Of a DNA stretch of 64,000 nucleotides, positions 20,901-33,305 are shown in pieces. Origin of the DNA: Epinephelus fuscoguttatus. Its lineage: Eukaryota > Chordata > Actinopteri > Perciformes > Serranidae. Every line of letters starts with the position of its first letter. Within the stretch, counting starts at the first letter, position 1. The translations under genes were made by a program, and so were the position numbers. The stretch lies in NCBI RefSeq assembly GCF_011397635.1, contig NC_064765.1, forward strand, positions 30,904,632 through 30,968,631, read 5' to 3'. The notes under the pieces were generated by a model. It was not told where the DNA came from, ran no database searches, and saw nothing but the letters and a program-made list of their open reading frames with translations.

Positions 20901-23100
20901 GTCCTGTTTTCAAGTGGTATCTCTTTAATGCAGAAAACATGATGTGATAAAACAGATTGCTTAAAGCAGAGAGTTTACAGAGGGACTCATGACTAGAATA
21001 AATATGAACAGACATAACTGCCTCACAGTCCAATACAACTACCCAGAATATTCACTATATCTCCACAAAAAAATGTATCGAATAAATTGCACTGCATACA
21101 TTATTGCATCCAAAGGCTATAGTTTATTATTATATAATTATAATCAAATGTATGGCACATAAACTATAAATAATATGAATAATAATGAATAATATAACAA
21201 TGTTATCTACATATACATATATTTGCATATAAATATCAGGTATTATTTCATATTCTATACTTATTTACTTTCTATATTTCATATTTAGCATATTACCCAA
21301 CAGTATGAGAATATCTATAAGAATATAAACATATATTTCAGGCTTCAGATAACATCAAGAGGGGTTGCTGTGATGCTACAGGACACTGAAAGGGCACTCC
21401 CTGGTGCTGCGTTACGAGTCCTAGAGCCTGTTCATACCTGGTGTTAAGATGTGTTTCGGTGCTCTGAACACAAGTGGACAGCCGAGACGCATCGCTGTTC
21501 ACACCTGTGTTTATCATACATCTCCAGCTGACCACTTGTGTTCAGATATCGTTACTGCCTACATTATCAAAGGGCCCCCGCACGCTGTTATTACCTCCCA
21601 ACTCTCACTAGCTGCTCACTAGTCACGTTAGTTGTGCGTCAGTACAGCTGGAGATTTCACTGTCAGCAGACTTCAACATGTCTCCTTCTATAGAGCAAAC
21701 TATGGATGGTCATGCAGCACTTGGCCCAACTCGATGTAAAATGAGCAAGTTATAGTACATTAGTGCGCTGTCACCAAAACAACCACCACATCCTGCATTT
21801 TTTACGTAATTTCCTGTTAGTTTACACAACAAAAGATAAGTGGTCAAATTGTACACTTGTATCCGATGCTGTCTGCTTGTGATCGGATCACCCAAGACGC
21901 ATGTTAATATCAGGTTTAAACAGGCTCATAGCTTCCACAGCTTTAGTTCACGTTAACACCAAAATGGAGGTCCTGACTGGACCTGGGGGCTTACTACATT
22001 GCTACTGGGCCTTGGTTCTCAAGGTCGGGTTGTTGTCTGTCTGCTTTCACAGCCTCAACAATAATTTATCTGTGCACCAAAGCATCCCAGCCAACTACTT
22101 GCTGTGCAATTATTATGAAGGGTGACACTTATATTGTTGAGCTGAGATGCTGAGAAGTTTGATCTGAAAAATAGGCAGCTGGAAATGTTTAAAAGCTTTC
22201 TCACTAAACATGACACTGATAGAAGGTGTTATGGACAAAATTAACAAGGGAGAATTGTTTTAAGTGACAGATTGGCATATTAAGTCTGTCATATTCAGTC
22301 ATATACAGTATATGTCTAGAGAAAACTGTGGTGGTGGACCCTGTCTTTAATGTGGCCTGTGATCAGTGACACAGTGAATGACACTAACAGTGGCAAACTG
22401 TCATACTAATAAAGTCTTTGCTCGAGTCCGGTACAGTAAATAGTTTCCAATCACATTCATGTACATGATTGTTCTGAAGTGATTACATTCATGGACAATG
22501 TGTACAGTGTACAGCCTTAGATAATATATTTAAGTAAAAAAAAAAAAAAGGCACATATATAACAAAAGCATTTCACGGGAACTTTTTCTTGCAGCAGTTT
22601 CATGTTGACATGATGTATGTAGTGGATGTGTGATAAAGGAACCTAATCAAGAACTGATTAGCATTGCTAATACATGTCTGGGCTACTTATCCAATGTTTT
22701 GTAACAGTAATAGAATTCAAACTGTGATATGATGCATATCACAAATCCAGTAGCTGAAATACACATTAAAGAGGGAATGTGGCGTGTGTAAACACATTTG
22801 TGGCCAGTGCTGTATAAATAGATATAATATAGTAATGAAAGCAAGTAAGGAAACACTATAAAAAGCATGAATATAGTCCTCAGCATGAATGTGTCATAAT
22901 GCTGTAGCAGATTTAAGCATGCTGCGGGATATTTGCTAAGAAGCTACTCTAGATGCAGTCTGCCTTTACGTACCCCGGTATAAAAAATGTAAATGATAAC
23001 TTGAAAATGGAAGGCACATTCTCAGGCACTGACAGAGTATCAAATAGTGACATCGCTGTCACAGATCAAATGAAAAGATGAGTTTGCTAAAAATATTATA
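17920..23100. other. Intergenic region between s100pbp copy A and the membrane-protein gene
   Basis: To about 19.76 kb it is duplicated flank. Beyond that I see no gene. The part 21.06-21.34 kb is very AT-rich, a MITE occupies 21424-21927, and the last kilobase probably includes the 3'UTR of the gene ending at 23122. Open frames of 60-90 codons here show no domain or splice context. Confidence 0.5.
21424..21927. mobile_element. MITE with ~34-bp terminal inverted repeats
   Basis: The left end GAGCCTGTTCATACCTGGTG matches the complement of the right end (GAGCCTGTTTAAACCTGATA), continuing through TTAAnATGNGTnTT. The interior has further internal inverted pieces around ACACAAGTGGACAGC and ACAAGTGTACAATTTGACC. 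No coding potential. The target duplication is short or degraded, so the superfamily is left open. Confidence 0.65.
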
Positions 23101-23121
23101 GAAAGGCAAACAAATGTCTTT

Positions 23122-26100
23122 TTACACATTCCCCGCCTCCACATTAGTGTCCTTTGGGTCAACCTTCTGCATAGTCATAGCAGTGTAAATGCATCTGAGT
23201 TGGTCACGGCTGCATATCCTACCAATGAAAAAAGAAGCATTATTTAAAACTTGCCATTTGAGGGCGATACATGTCATTTTATATACTGATGTGATAAACA
23301 AATACCTGGAAATGTTAGCTCTGAATCTGATGCAAAGCCCCACCAGCACCAGCACCAGCCCCAGGAGTATTACAATAGCAGTAGGAGCGATCCAGCTGTG
23401 GGAAATCTCTGTCGGGAGAAAGACTAGTTTGGCGGTCAATATACCAACAGACAGCATTTCATTTTACCTAAGAGTCCAGTTGTTTGTTAAAATAACATGT
23501 TTATAGAAAAAAGGACATTTTCTTTTCGCTGACTACAATGTATGCATTATTTGAATGACAATCCACACAACAGGCAGCCACGCAGTCTGCTCACACTAAT
23601 CTATAGAGAACATAATGAACAATATGTGGGGGCAAAAGAGGGATAGTTTATTTTGTAAACATACGATACATTTGCTGTATAGTACTAATAAATCCACCAA
23701 CTGATGCTGCATTTTTCTTGCTCAATTTATAATGAATTGTTCTGCCTCAGACCTTAAAAAGGCTTTCTTTGTGTGAGGAAAAAGGAAATGTAGCTTCTTA
23801 AATGGCATCCTTTTGCAGTCTATTAGTTACGAATGGAAAATGCTTTGAAGTAAAAGTCCCTGGTGCTCAAACAGTGGCACTCCAAGCTCAACACTCCCTG
23901 CTCTCACTGAAACAGGAAGTACAGCCGCATGATGCAACACTACGTATGCTTAGACTACAAAAAAACAAAGAGTGAGAGAATTGACAGATACTTCACCCTC
24001 ACATATATCACTTCAAATCATCGCTTGTGTCTGATTCGTATCTCTTTAGATAACTGGTCCCGTATTTTAAAGGATGTAACTCATATCTAATAGAGAGAGA
24101 GATATAATTAGGCTTTTAGTTCTTCCTTACCTTTTTGTTTCTGTAGACTGGGAGGATTTAGAGTGCAGTTGACTGTTAACAAACAAATAAATAAAGAATA
24201 AGACTCTAAATAACTATCAAAGATACAAGTGGATGAGACAATCTGTTACAAGGTAAAAAATAGCATTCAAAACACCCCACAGAGACACAGAGACAGAATT
24301 AAGTTGGACAGGAAATGATACTCACTCCTACAGTGAGCCATGTAACCCCTCGTCTATAGAAAAGAAACAAAAGGGGAAATGCCGTGAGATTATCATTGAC
24401 AGAAAGGTGTCATTTTGAAATGAGTACCGTTATCTGATTCCCAAGTGACATTAAATCCAAACCACACAATTGTATTTGATTTACACTTCACTATATAATG
24501 AGTTGGTCAGTGTGCAGTAATAGTAGTTCACATGGTTACCTCTGAATGTGGGTGACAATTATAGACAATCTCGTGGAAGCATTTTAAGGTGATGAGCGCT
24601 TTGATGCTGTAGCTCACCACCTGCTCGGGATTTTTGCCGTCATCGCGTGCAAGCACAGTGCCCTACAGTCAACATAGAGAGGAAAAACATCAGTCCATCA
24701 CACAAACTTTATACAGGGGTGCAAACTCATAAGGGGGGAAAAGGTTACAAAGATGTGAACCCTCTAGGGGGGTGTCAATTTATTAATATATTACGGATGC
24801 ACTGATTGTGAAACTCTGAGCTGATACTGATGTTTAAATTAACGATTTGGCCGATAGTCAGTACCAAAGGTTTATTTTGCTTTTATCGTTATTTATTACC
24901 CCTTTTGTACCAGCAAAACAAATAAATCTTTATTATGAGAAATAACTGAACTGTTTCAGGGTGGCACGTTGGCGTAGTGGTTGGCACTGTCACCTGGTTC
25001 AATCCCAGGGGGGGAACCCTTCTGCTCTCCCCTTGTCAGTGGGGGTTTTCTCCACATACTGTAACTTCCTCCCACACTCCAAAGACATGCAGGTTGGGGA
25101 TAGGTTAACTGGTGACTCTAAATTTTCCGTAGATGTGAATGTGAGTGTGAATGGTTGTCTGTCTCTGTATGTCAGCCCTGCGATAGTCTGGTGACCTGTC
25201 CAGACTCAACAGGAGAAGCGGTTACAGAAATGAATGAATGAATGAATGAACCGTTTTAAATTAATTCAGTCCTTCATTACACTACCATTGAATGAGCACA
25301 AATTCAATCAGTCACATGTATGAAACAGCCTGTACAGGGGCCCTGCTAATGCATACGGGCACATTTATATGGAACGCAACCATTAATGTAATAGACATAA
25401 CAATAATGTTATTAGTTTTAACTCTGCTCTTCTTGCTTTGACTAATCAAAATGTTTGTCATGAGAAATATAGGGAACACATATCACGTCAGAAAAGTGAG
25501 AAAACACTGATCTAAACTATTCTGGCTTGTCTAACTTACACTTGCGTTGGCCCACGTGTACACAGCGTTGGATGCATTGGCATTTGACATTTCAGAGATG
25601 ATGTAGATTGTTTGGTTAGCATACTGAGTGACAGTGCAGTTTATGTCCTTTGCACTGCAACACTGTAGAAAGCAGCCTAGGGGAAAGAAAATACAAATAC
25701 ATCACCAGAAGCAAGATTTGGCAATGAAATGCTTTTACTGCCTATGATAGATTTCCATAATATAATAATTTCAAAGGCTGTGTCTGAAAATAACTATGAA
25801 ACTGGCAATGTTAATATGCACATGGTGTAGCCTAGTTTACTGTTCCTTACACTGCTGCTCAAATGATCTGATTTTAAAAAGAGGATGCAAACATTATTAA
25901 TCCCATCGTTGCTGTGATGCCCTAACTCTCTATTTTTCTTTACATGTATGCTGAAAATGGCCTTTTAATTATTCTCAGCATCCGTTTATCTGCTGCTGTG
26001 CAGTTTATTAAATTAAAAGTGTTACACTTTTAAGTGAGTGCTGTCAGGTTTTGTACTTTTCTTTTAATTATTCTGAAATATGCATGGTACTATACCACTA

Positions 26101-26920
26101 ACACACATAGAATGCTTGGGAATATCAGTACAGTAATAAACTATTTTCTTTATTATTCTTGTAGCCTCCGTGCATTCCAGGTTATCTATTTTTAGGCACA
26201 AATCATGATCGGAATTCCTCCCTGTCTTACCCGCTTCCTCTTAGTAACAACAGAAAAATCCCCCTCCCTCCTCGTGCAGCAGCCAGGGAAGTGAGGCTTC
26301 AAGTTACTGTACTCGACTCGTCAGCAGCCCATGTGCGTTTGTTTCTAAACAACTCTTGGCACATGTGGTTAAATCTCTCCTTAACATGAACCAACAAGGA
26401 AAATAAACTTTCTCATTTCTGGCAAGTATGAAAGCATGTTATCCGATTTTTAAAGCTTGATTAAAATTAAATATTGTTAAAGTATATATACTTAAATAGT
26501 CTACATACATAGAAAATACTTTGAATGTTTCATTGGAAATACTCAGTCCTCCACAAACTTTCTGCCCCTTGAACATACTCAGAGTGAAGGTATTGAATAT
26601 GTGTGGTTATTGCCATATAGTGCTAAAACAACGTCGCTAGATGACACACTTCCTTTTAAATCAATAATTTCATATAATTCATTGTGTACAACTGATAAAA
26701 TAAGCTAAGCAGTTTGCTGAGCAGATACATTACGTTATGACTCACCAACTAACAGATATTTCTTGGCTGAGTAGGTAGTAGACAAACTTTGAACACGGAT
26801 GTATTTGCTCACTGCTCTGCAGGTTACAGGTTTTACTTTCAATTAATGATTTTAAACAATAAAATACTCACATAAAAATAAATACCCGACAGTGATGCGC
26901 ATCCCAGTGGTGTCTGCCAT
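23122..26920 (-). CDS. Unrecognised type I membrane protein, 7 coding exons, 192 residues
   Basis: Exons (minus): 26920-26872, 25676-25540, 24662-24540, 24353-24326 (28 bp), 24172-24131, 23408-23306 and 23218-23122, all GT-AG. Phases join through six introns into one open frame ending at TAA. The product has an N-terminal signal peptide (ITVGYLFLCCFLQCCSA, then KDINC). The ectodomain has Asn-glycosylation motifs (NCT, NQT, NAS) and Ig-like hints: Cys in INCTVT, Trp in VYTWANAS and Cys in VYNCHPHSE. A short stalk, a helix (WIAPTAIVILLGLVLVLVG), a basic stop-transfer (RFR) and a ~35-residue tail follow. No tyrosine signalling motif is clear. Size and layout recall small immune or adhesion receptors, but I cannot name a family. 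An upstream ATG in another frame overlaps the start in exon 1. Confidence 0.68.
24959..25248 (+). mobile_element. tRNA-derived SINE with an internal deletion, in intron 2 of the membrane-protein gene
   Basis: The head GGTGGCACGTTGGCGTAGTGG and TTGGCACTGTCACC is followed directly by B-box GGTTCAATCCC. Relative to the full copy at 49921-50267 about 18 bp before the B box are missing, between two CCT triplets. The body matches (CTCCCACACTCCAAAGACATG, GGTTAACTGGTGACTCTAAA) and the tail is (GAAT)n. It is antisense to the host gene. Confidence 0.75.
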
Positions 26921-26929
26921 GCTTTACCT

Positions 26930-29400
26930 CTCTGGTCAGCCTGTAGAGGCATTACTAAGTTGATGAATGGAGAAAAAAAAAAAAAAAAGTAAAGTTACCT
27001 GAAAACACTGGAGAGCACACTTCCGTCCTTCAAAATAAAATGCCTTAATGCAAGCATACAAATTGATTTTTACCACAAGAGGGCAAGAGTGTAAACTTGT
27101 GGCTTAAGTAATCTGAAATTTATTTGCAGATGGGCCATTAACGTTTATACAATGATACAAACAACCACCAGTGATAATTACAAGAATAACTAGGATTACA
27201 GTAGTGCTTCTCCTTCTTCTTCTTCCAAGTAAATCATACTTCCCATGGGTGAAAACTCACCACACTTTGCACAAAGGTCCAGTCTCATGCCAGATATCCT
27301 CAGCTGTAAATTCAAGCCAATAGTCCTGATGGTGGCGCTACAGCAAGTGTCTAAAGTTCAAAACTTTGAAAATTCATAACAAATCAACCATACGTGCTAC
27401 AACTTCACAACTTTCATCAAACTGTAGCCCCAATACTGAAGAAACTTTTGTACACTTAAACCTATTAAAAATTATGAAGTTCATCACTCTGTTTTTTTCA
27501 AAAACTGTAAAACTTCTTAAACCTATCTCCTCCCACAATGTTTGCTCAATAGACACCAAACTTGCTACAGAGCATCTTCAGACTGTCCTACAAAAACTGT
27601 TTCTCAGATTTTTGATTTATCAAAAACTGAGCCTACAGTGCATCAAAATGTTTGACTGTAAATGGTACTGTAAACATATACATGCAAATTCTTGCTAAAT
27701 AAATCTTCAATGTTCATGAAAAAATGACAACATTCTAGAGTCATGGTAGATGATGTGTGGCAAATTTCAGAATTTTATCTCAAAAACTGAATTTTTGACA
27801 GCATTTTGAATTTTGCTCTAATGTGAACAATTGGAGTCAATGCAAAAATGGTAATTTTGAACATCAGTTTTTCACTTATGGAGTAAATCAATCATTGTTA
27901 CAAACAAATTACCAACATCTCCATGCTGTCTAGATGCAATATGTGTATTTTCAGATTTTTGTCTTAATAACTGAATTTTTTACAGTGGTTTCAAATCTGC
28001 CTTTCCATGCACGGATGGCTGCTTTCCTACACAGCAGTGAATGGCTTACTCAATTTGTGAAGCCACTGCTGTGTTGCTACTTGCCAATTAGCTCAGAGCG
28101 GTAGATGACTGCCTTAGGTTCCAGAAGTTGCGGATTCAAGCCTCAACTGGTGCAGAATCCATATTGTAATGTAAACATCTTCTTGTGCTCCAGCTTATTG
28201 CTTAAAATTGCTGGAACATGACTGATCTTTGCACTAAACTTTGCACAAAGCTCCAGTGTCAATACTTCAGTGTGAAACAATCTGAGGCTTCTCACTTTGC
28301 ACATAGCTCAACCAGTTAAACATCAGTTTTTCACTTATGAAGCAAATAAATCATTGTTAAAATAAATTACCAACATCTCCATGCTGTCTAGATGCAATAT
28401 GTGTATTTTCAGATTTTTGTTTTGATAACTGAATTTTTTACAGTGGTTTGAAATCTGCTTTTCCATGTATGGACGGCTGCTAAACCTGCACGTCTGGCTT
28501 AGTCAGTTTGTGAAGCTACACATGAATGGTTACTGATTAATTAGCTCAGTGAGATAGAAACTGATTCTTAGTCTCAGAGCTTGTGAGTTCAAGCCTCAGC
28601 TGATGCAAAAGGGAGATGGTGTTGCTAAATTCATAAATATCTTCCAATTCTTCTGCTTGTTGCTCAGAATTGCCTAAAAATGCCCGGACCCGACCAATCG
28701 CTGCGCATTAGTGAATCAGTTAGGTGTGTGATTTTGTACATTTCATGTACTATAGGTTAGCAACTTCTAGATTAGACAACTTCTGTAAAGGCTGTATTGC
28801 GTATTTTATATTTATCTAATAAAGGTTACTATAAAGACTATTAGATCAGATCAGAAGTGTGGAGCTGAGGAGAGCTTCAGGTTGTGTTGTGTGAAGGTTT
28901 AGATATCTCTGATTCCAGCCTTATTGTATGCAGAGAAAGATTTCATCAGCAGGCAACACATAACTGAATGAACAGTTCTTTGAATGCAAACATAAGTAAA
29001 AGTGTCCATGACGAATCTGAGTTACAGCACAGTCTCTACAGCAGCAAGAGTTGACAAACGCCACATTGTTGTTGTTTCAATCATTGAAACCAACAGAGCG
29101 CCATCAGGAAAAATGTTTGGCTATTCAAAGTCATTTCCTGATGCTCTGATGAGTCTGTAGTCTGTGCAAAGTAGAGATAAAAAGGCAATTTTGGGTTTAC
29201 AGTGTGTCACTGACATCCTTCAAAGTTTATCACCATTATGTGATAGCATCATTCCAGCCCACTAGATAAGCTATTTTGTTAATATTTCGGTAATTTAATC
29301 TACCCCATTTCCAGTGTCCTGAACACTTTGATATCGCTTTCTCCCTTAGTGAACTATTAAAAGTTTATTTGTGGATGACACTGATTTATTTTGAAAATAA
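26930..29400. repeat. Dispersed and locally tandem repeats with tRNA-like segments
   Basis: Units beginning ACATCAGTTTTTCACTTATG occur at about 27862 and 28320 and share sequence for about 300 bp. Each ends in a tRNA-like tract: AATTAGCTCAGAGCGGTAG and GGATTCAAGCCTC near 28086-28143, and AATTAGCTCAGTGAGATAG and GAGTTCAAGCCTC near 28540-28600. The 27.3-27.8 kb part (CATACGTGCTACAACTTC) looks like another dispersed repeat. No gene is seen; the 110-codon plus-strand open frame at 27366 lies in it. Confidence 0.55.
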
Positions 29401-29538
29401 AACAGGAAACTACTTAAGCTTACATCTTAAGCTTAACAGTTTTTTGCTGGCAGGCTGATGCGAGGTGTGAGTAATGCTCCCAGCTATTTCACTCCCTCTC
29501 TCACTCTGTAGGTCACATGGTGGTTCAGCTGAATGAGG

Positions 29539-29540
<2 letters not shown>

Positions 29541-29571
<31 letters not shown>

Positions 29572-29605
29572 TGAGTGAGTGAGTGAGTGAGTGAGTGAGT
29601 GAGTG
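29541..29605 (+). repeat. Compound microsatellite (GT)n(GAGT)n
   Basis: About 14 GT units run directly into about 9 GAGT units. Minus-strand open frames rich in Ser/Leu/Thr/His here are artefacts of it. Confidence 0.95.
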
Positions 29606-29925
29606 AAAGAAAACAACCATTGCATAATCCGCCCCGCCAAACATGAAATGTCATGCCAAAAAGCATTCTGGCAAAATTGCAGTGAAGAGAGAGAGAAAGG
29701 GATAAAAGAGATACATGGCAGTAGGGGCATGTAAAACAATGAATAGTTCACCTTTCCTAAATTCAGAGCTGGTCACTGGAAACTGGCTGAAGCAACAGAT
29801 GTGGATGGGGAAACTGGGGTCCTGAGGGGTGGATGATTGGTCTCTGCTAAATGGATAGCTAAACGACTAATAAACATTATTTGAAGGTTATACAAGTCAA
29901 ACAACTGTCAGTACCTTTGCAGAAT

Positions 29926-30185
29926 GAAATCAATCAATCAATTCAATCAATTTTATTTATACAGCCCAACATCACAAATCACAATTTACCTCACAGGGCT
30001 TTACAGCATACGACATCCCTCTGTCCTTATGACCCTCACAGCGGATAAGGAAAAACTCCCCCAAAAAAAACCCTTTAACGGGGAAAAAAAACCGGTAGAA
30101 ACCTCAGGAAGAGCAACTGAGGAGGGATCCCTCTTCCAGGACAGACAGACGTGCAATAGATGTCGTACAGAACAGATCAGCATAA
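29926..30185 (+). mobile_element. Dispersed teleost repeat
   Basis: It starts with (AATC)n and TTTTATTTATACAGC, then CACAGGGCTTTACAGC, AAAAACTCCCCC, AACCTCAGGAAGAGCAACTG and AGGGATCCCTCTTCCAGGAC. I recall this order from many fish non-coding sequences. Class not assigned. It is followed by a (GA)n tract. Confidence 0.6.
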
Positions 30186-30214
30186 TAAATTAACAGTAAT
30201 CCGTATGACACAAT

Positions 30215-30218
<4 letters not shown>

Positions 30219-30276
<58 letters not shown>
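30219..30276 (+). repeat. (GA)n microsatellite
   Basis: About 28 GA units; the Leu/Ser-repeat open frame on the minus strand is an artefact. Confidence 0.95.
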
Positions 30277-30280
<4 letters not shown>

Positions 30281-31149
30281 GGTAATGACAGTGGCTTACA
30301 ACAACATTATTCAAAGTAATAATATTATAGTTATAGTTCTGGCTACTGTGGTACAATATGTTGAAAGTATGTATTAATATCTGGCAGTATACATGTGTGA
30401 CAATAGTCATATGTGTATAATAACAGTAGAAGTATGACTAATGACTAATGATGGCAGCAGCAGCAGCAGGAGGCATCTGGCAGGACCACGGCAGCAGCAC
30501 AACCACACACGTCACGCTGTCCAGGCACCGCTGCGATATGAGTTAATCTGAGAGACAGTGGAGCACAAAGGCTCCGGAGAAGAAGGAATCCACAAACTCA
30601 ACTCTGTGTTCAGTGTTCTTTGTTGTTTTATAATACTTCACCGCCTCTTGGATCCTCTGCTTTTTTTTTTTTTTTTTAAATACAAGCTATCATACAAATA
30701 AGAAAATCAGCAGTGCAGCATATTTTAACTGCACCAAAACTATGAAATTCCCTACCCAAAGCTAAGAGATGCAAGCTCTGTAAACATTTTTAAAAGACAA
30801 TAAAACTAATGTACTCAGCATTGCCATTTACTGTAACTCCTGTTTTTAGTTATTTCTCATTTCTGTAAAGCACTTTAAGATACACCCTTGTATGGAAGTT
30901 GCTAAATAAACAAATGTTTTGGGTTTTTTTTTTAAGATCGTAACATTGGATGGCTTTTTAAATTTTAATATTATCACTACTGTTATGCACAGATTATTTT
31001 GTTTCTTTTCCTAAGTTCTATCTAAACTTTTTGCTCTGTCGGTAAACTTACTTCAATGATGCAGTAAATGAAGCAAAGGGCTTTAGGGGGGTCGAACTCT
31101 CCCTAACCAGAACCCTTTGACAATGTTCCATTCGAATATATGTTTTCTG

Positions 31150-32060
31150 TTGTTAAATGCAGTGTTAACAGGTATAGGCCTCAAAGTTTATTTCACTCAG
31201 TTGTTTATGTCTCATACTTGACATAAAGAAAATGCCAGGAGCAAAGCAGCTAATTTAAAGTGTGTTCTACAATTTTCAGCCACAAGAGGTGAGGAGTGCA
31301 CAGTATGAGCTCCATAACAGGTACCCTGTGGTGAAATGTTTTGATGACTGGGTTCCTGTTTTGTTTGTGTCTTGTGATTGATTAGCATGTGTGCGAGGAC
31401 ACATGTGTACATACATGAGCATGCGAGTGGCACAATACACATTCCTATCAACCAAAAAACATAGCAATTATTATTACTGACCTGTTGTGTACACATGGAT
31501 GTAAAAAATACAAATTAACTGCAATCTATTATTTATTTCCTCACTACATCTTTATATCCAAATGAGCATTCCCAGTGACTATGATTACTGAGTGTGACAA
31601 GGTTTGAAGCTGCTTATTAAGTCTGTAATTCTGTTACATTACGCACAGTATCCCAGTGGCATTAACACTTAACACCTCGGAATGAAAGACTGAACTAAAC
31701 TCTCACAAAAGAGTGCAGGCTTTGAGATTAAAAAATTTAGACCTGTGAAATACTGACCCCTTGTGGCTAAAATTAATAACACTATTATAACTGGCTTGTT
31801 GGCCACAAAAACAGGAGGGAGATGCATGCCAAATTCAGCAGTAATAAACAGAAACTTATTAAACTAAGTCACTAATGATCAAATAATAATTGCAGTGAGG
31901 TGTGGAAGTCAGAATCAGTGGTGGACAAGAGTGTATTGATGCAGTGATTGAAGTGAGGTGCATGTTATCATCAGTACCAAGGCAACAGGACTCTGGGGCT
32001 GAAAAACACACATAGTATCAAATACAGATCAAATTCATTGCATTAACATAATGCACTGTG
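31150..32060. repeat. Paralogous block, copy 1 (empty Tc1 site)
   Basis: It matches 37330-39030 in direct orientation, from CAACTG/CAGTTGTTTATGTCTC through AGCAATTATTATTACTGACC to GAATCAGTGGTGGA. It has GTGTACATACATGAGCATG at about 31404-31422, where the other copy carries a Tc1 element. A third, more diverged relative lies at 39050-39330. No coding function is seen. Confidence 0.8.
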
Positions 32061-32936
32061 GGTATAACCATGGATTATTTTCTGTAGACCCTCCAAAAGT
32101 CCGCTATTAGAGTAATGACATAAACAATAACTTTAAATAAGATTTGAAAGGAACTTTTCCAAGGAACCCTTTTGAAACCTGTCCCTTTTTTCGCAATCGT
32201 TAAAAGAAAAAACGTAGAGGGGAGAACGTGTTGGTTACTTGTGTTATTTAAAAATAATAACAACAACAACAACAACAATATTCCTCATTTTTAAAGATGT
32301 TGTGAAATAAACTTTTTTAACATAAATGTATCTGTATGTATGTAATGAAGGAGTTGGAAGCATTATCATTTTCTATCATTCTATCATTTTCACTGTGTAA
32401 ATGAAAATGCTTTTTGTTGTTTTTGTAGATGGGTTGTGATTATTTGGTGACACTTGCAGAAGTAACAGAGGACAAAGGCTTTAGGAGCGTCTACCCCACC
32501 CTAACCCTCACCCTTTGGCTATGTTCCTTTCAAATTTGGTTCTTATTGTTCACAATAGTTTAATATGCTTTGTATAACTTGCCTTGAGTTTCTGGCTATT
32601 CTGGCCTTTTCTTCTTTTACAATTTAAATTTTATTTTGATGAAGCTTTTATAAAAAAGTAGAGAAAAAACAATCACGACACTAACCTTAACTATACACAA
32701 AAGTTTTTATTTGTTTTCCTTTTTAGAAGATGAACGGGGAAGAGTTTAAAGCCTGATAACAACTTATCTATATCCTAAACTTACCTCTTATATATATCTT
32801 CAGGTTCTCAATATCTTAGACTTACCATTACTTAGTTAGAACATTTACTTAACATTACTTATAACCTAAATTTAACACTTATTTATACTCCAGAAATACC
32901 AACATTTATCAATATCCTAAACTTGTCATTACTCAG

Positions 32937-33289
32937 TAACTGTAACAAGAGTAAAAGAAGCAAAGGGCTTTAGGAGGGTCCACCCACCCTAACCCTAACC
33001 CTCTGGAAATGTTCCATCCAAATATAACAAACCAACAACAACTATCTAAAACTGCTCTGTAAACTCTCACAATTGATTTGACCTTGTTTTCAGTCTGTAA
33101 ACTGAGATCAAAATAAAATAAGACTATATATACTGATTTTGGAAGCGTACGTCTTGTCCTGTTCTTGAGTCATTATAATAACCTAGACACAGCTTTAAAA
33201 TGGAACAAATGAATGGAACATTTGCTGAATAACCTCCTAAAGCCTTTCCTTCTTTTACAATTTTTAAATCTATCTTTAAGAAGCTTTTT
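32937..33289 (+). repeat. Diverged member of the fold-back/telomere-like repeat family
   Basis: It runs from GTAACAAGAGTAAAAGAAGC, AAAGGGCTTTAGGAGGGTCC and CACCCTAACCCTAACCCTCTGG to AACCTCCTAAAGCCTTTCC, the same order as the units at 39998-42440. It is split from its continuation by the LINE at 33306. Confidence 0.75.
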
Positions 33290-33305
33290 AAAGAAAGTGG
33301 TAGAG

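Noticed and set aside
28086..28150. Functional tRNA gene
   Set aside because: Only the A- and B-box-like pieces are recognisable; no complete acceptor stem or cloverleaf, and it is repeated within a longer unit.
29410..29751. 113-codon minus-strand frame rich in Ser/Leu/Thr/His
   Set aside because: Artefact of the (GT)n(GAGT)n microsatellite.
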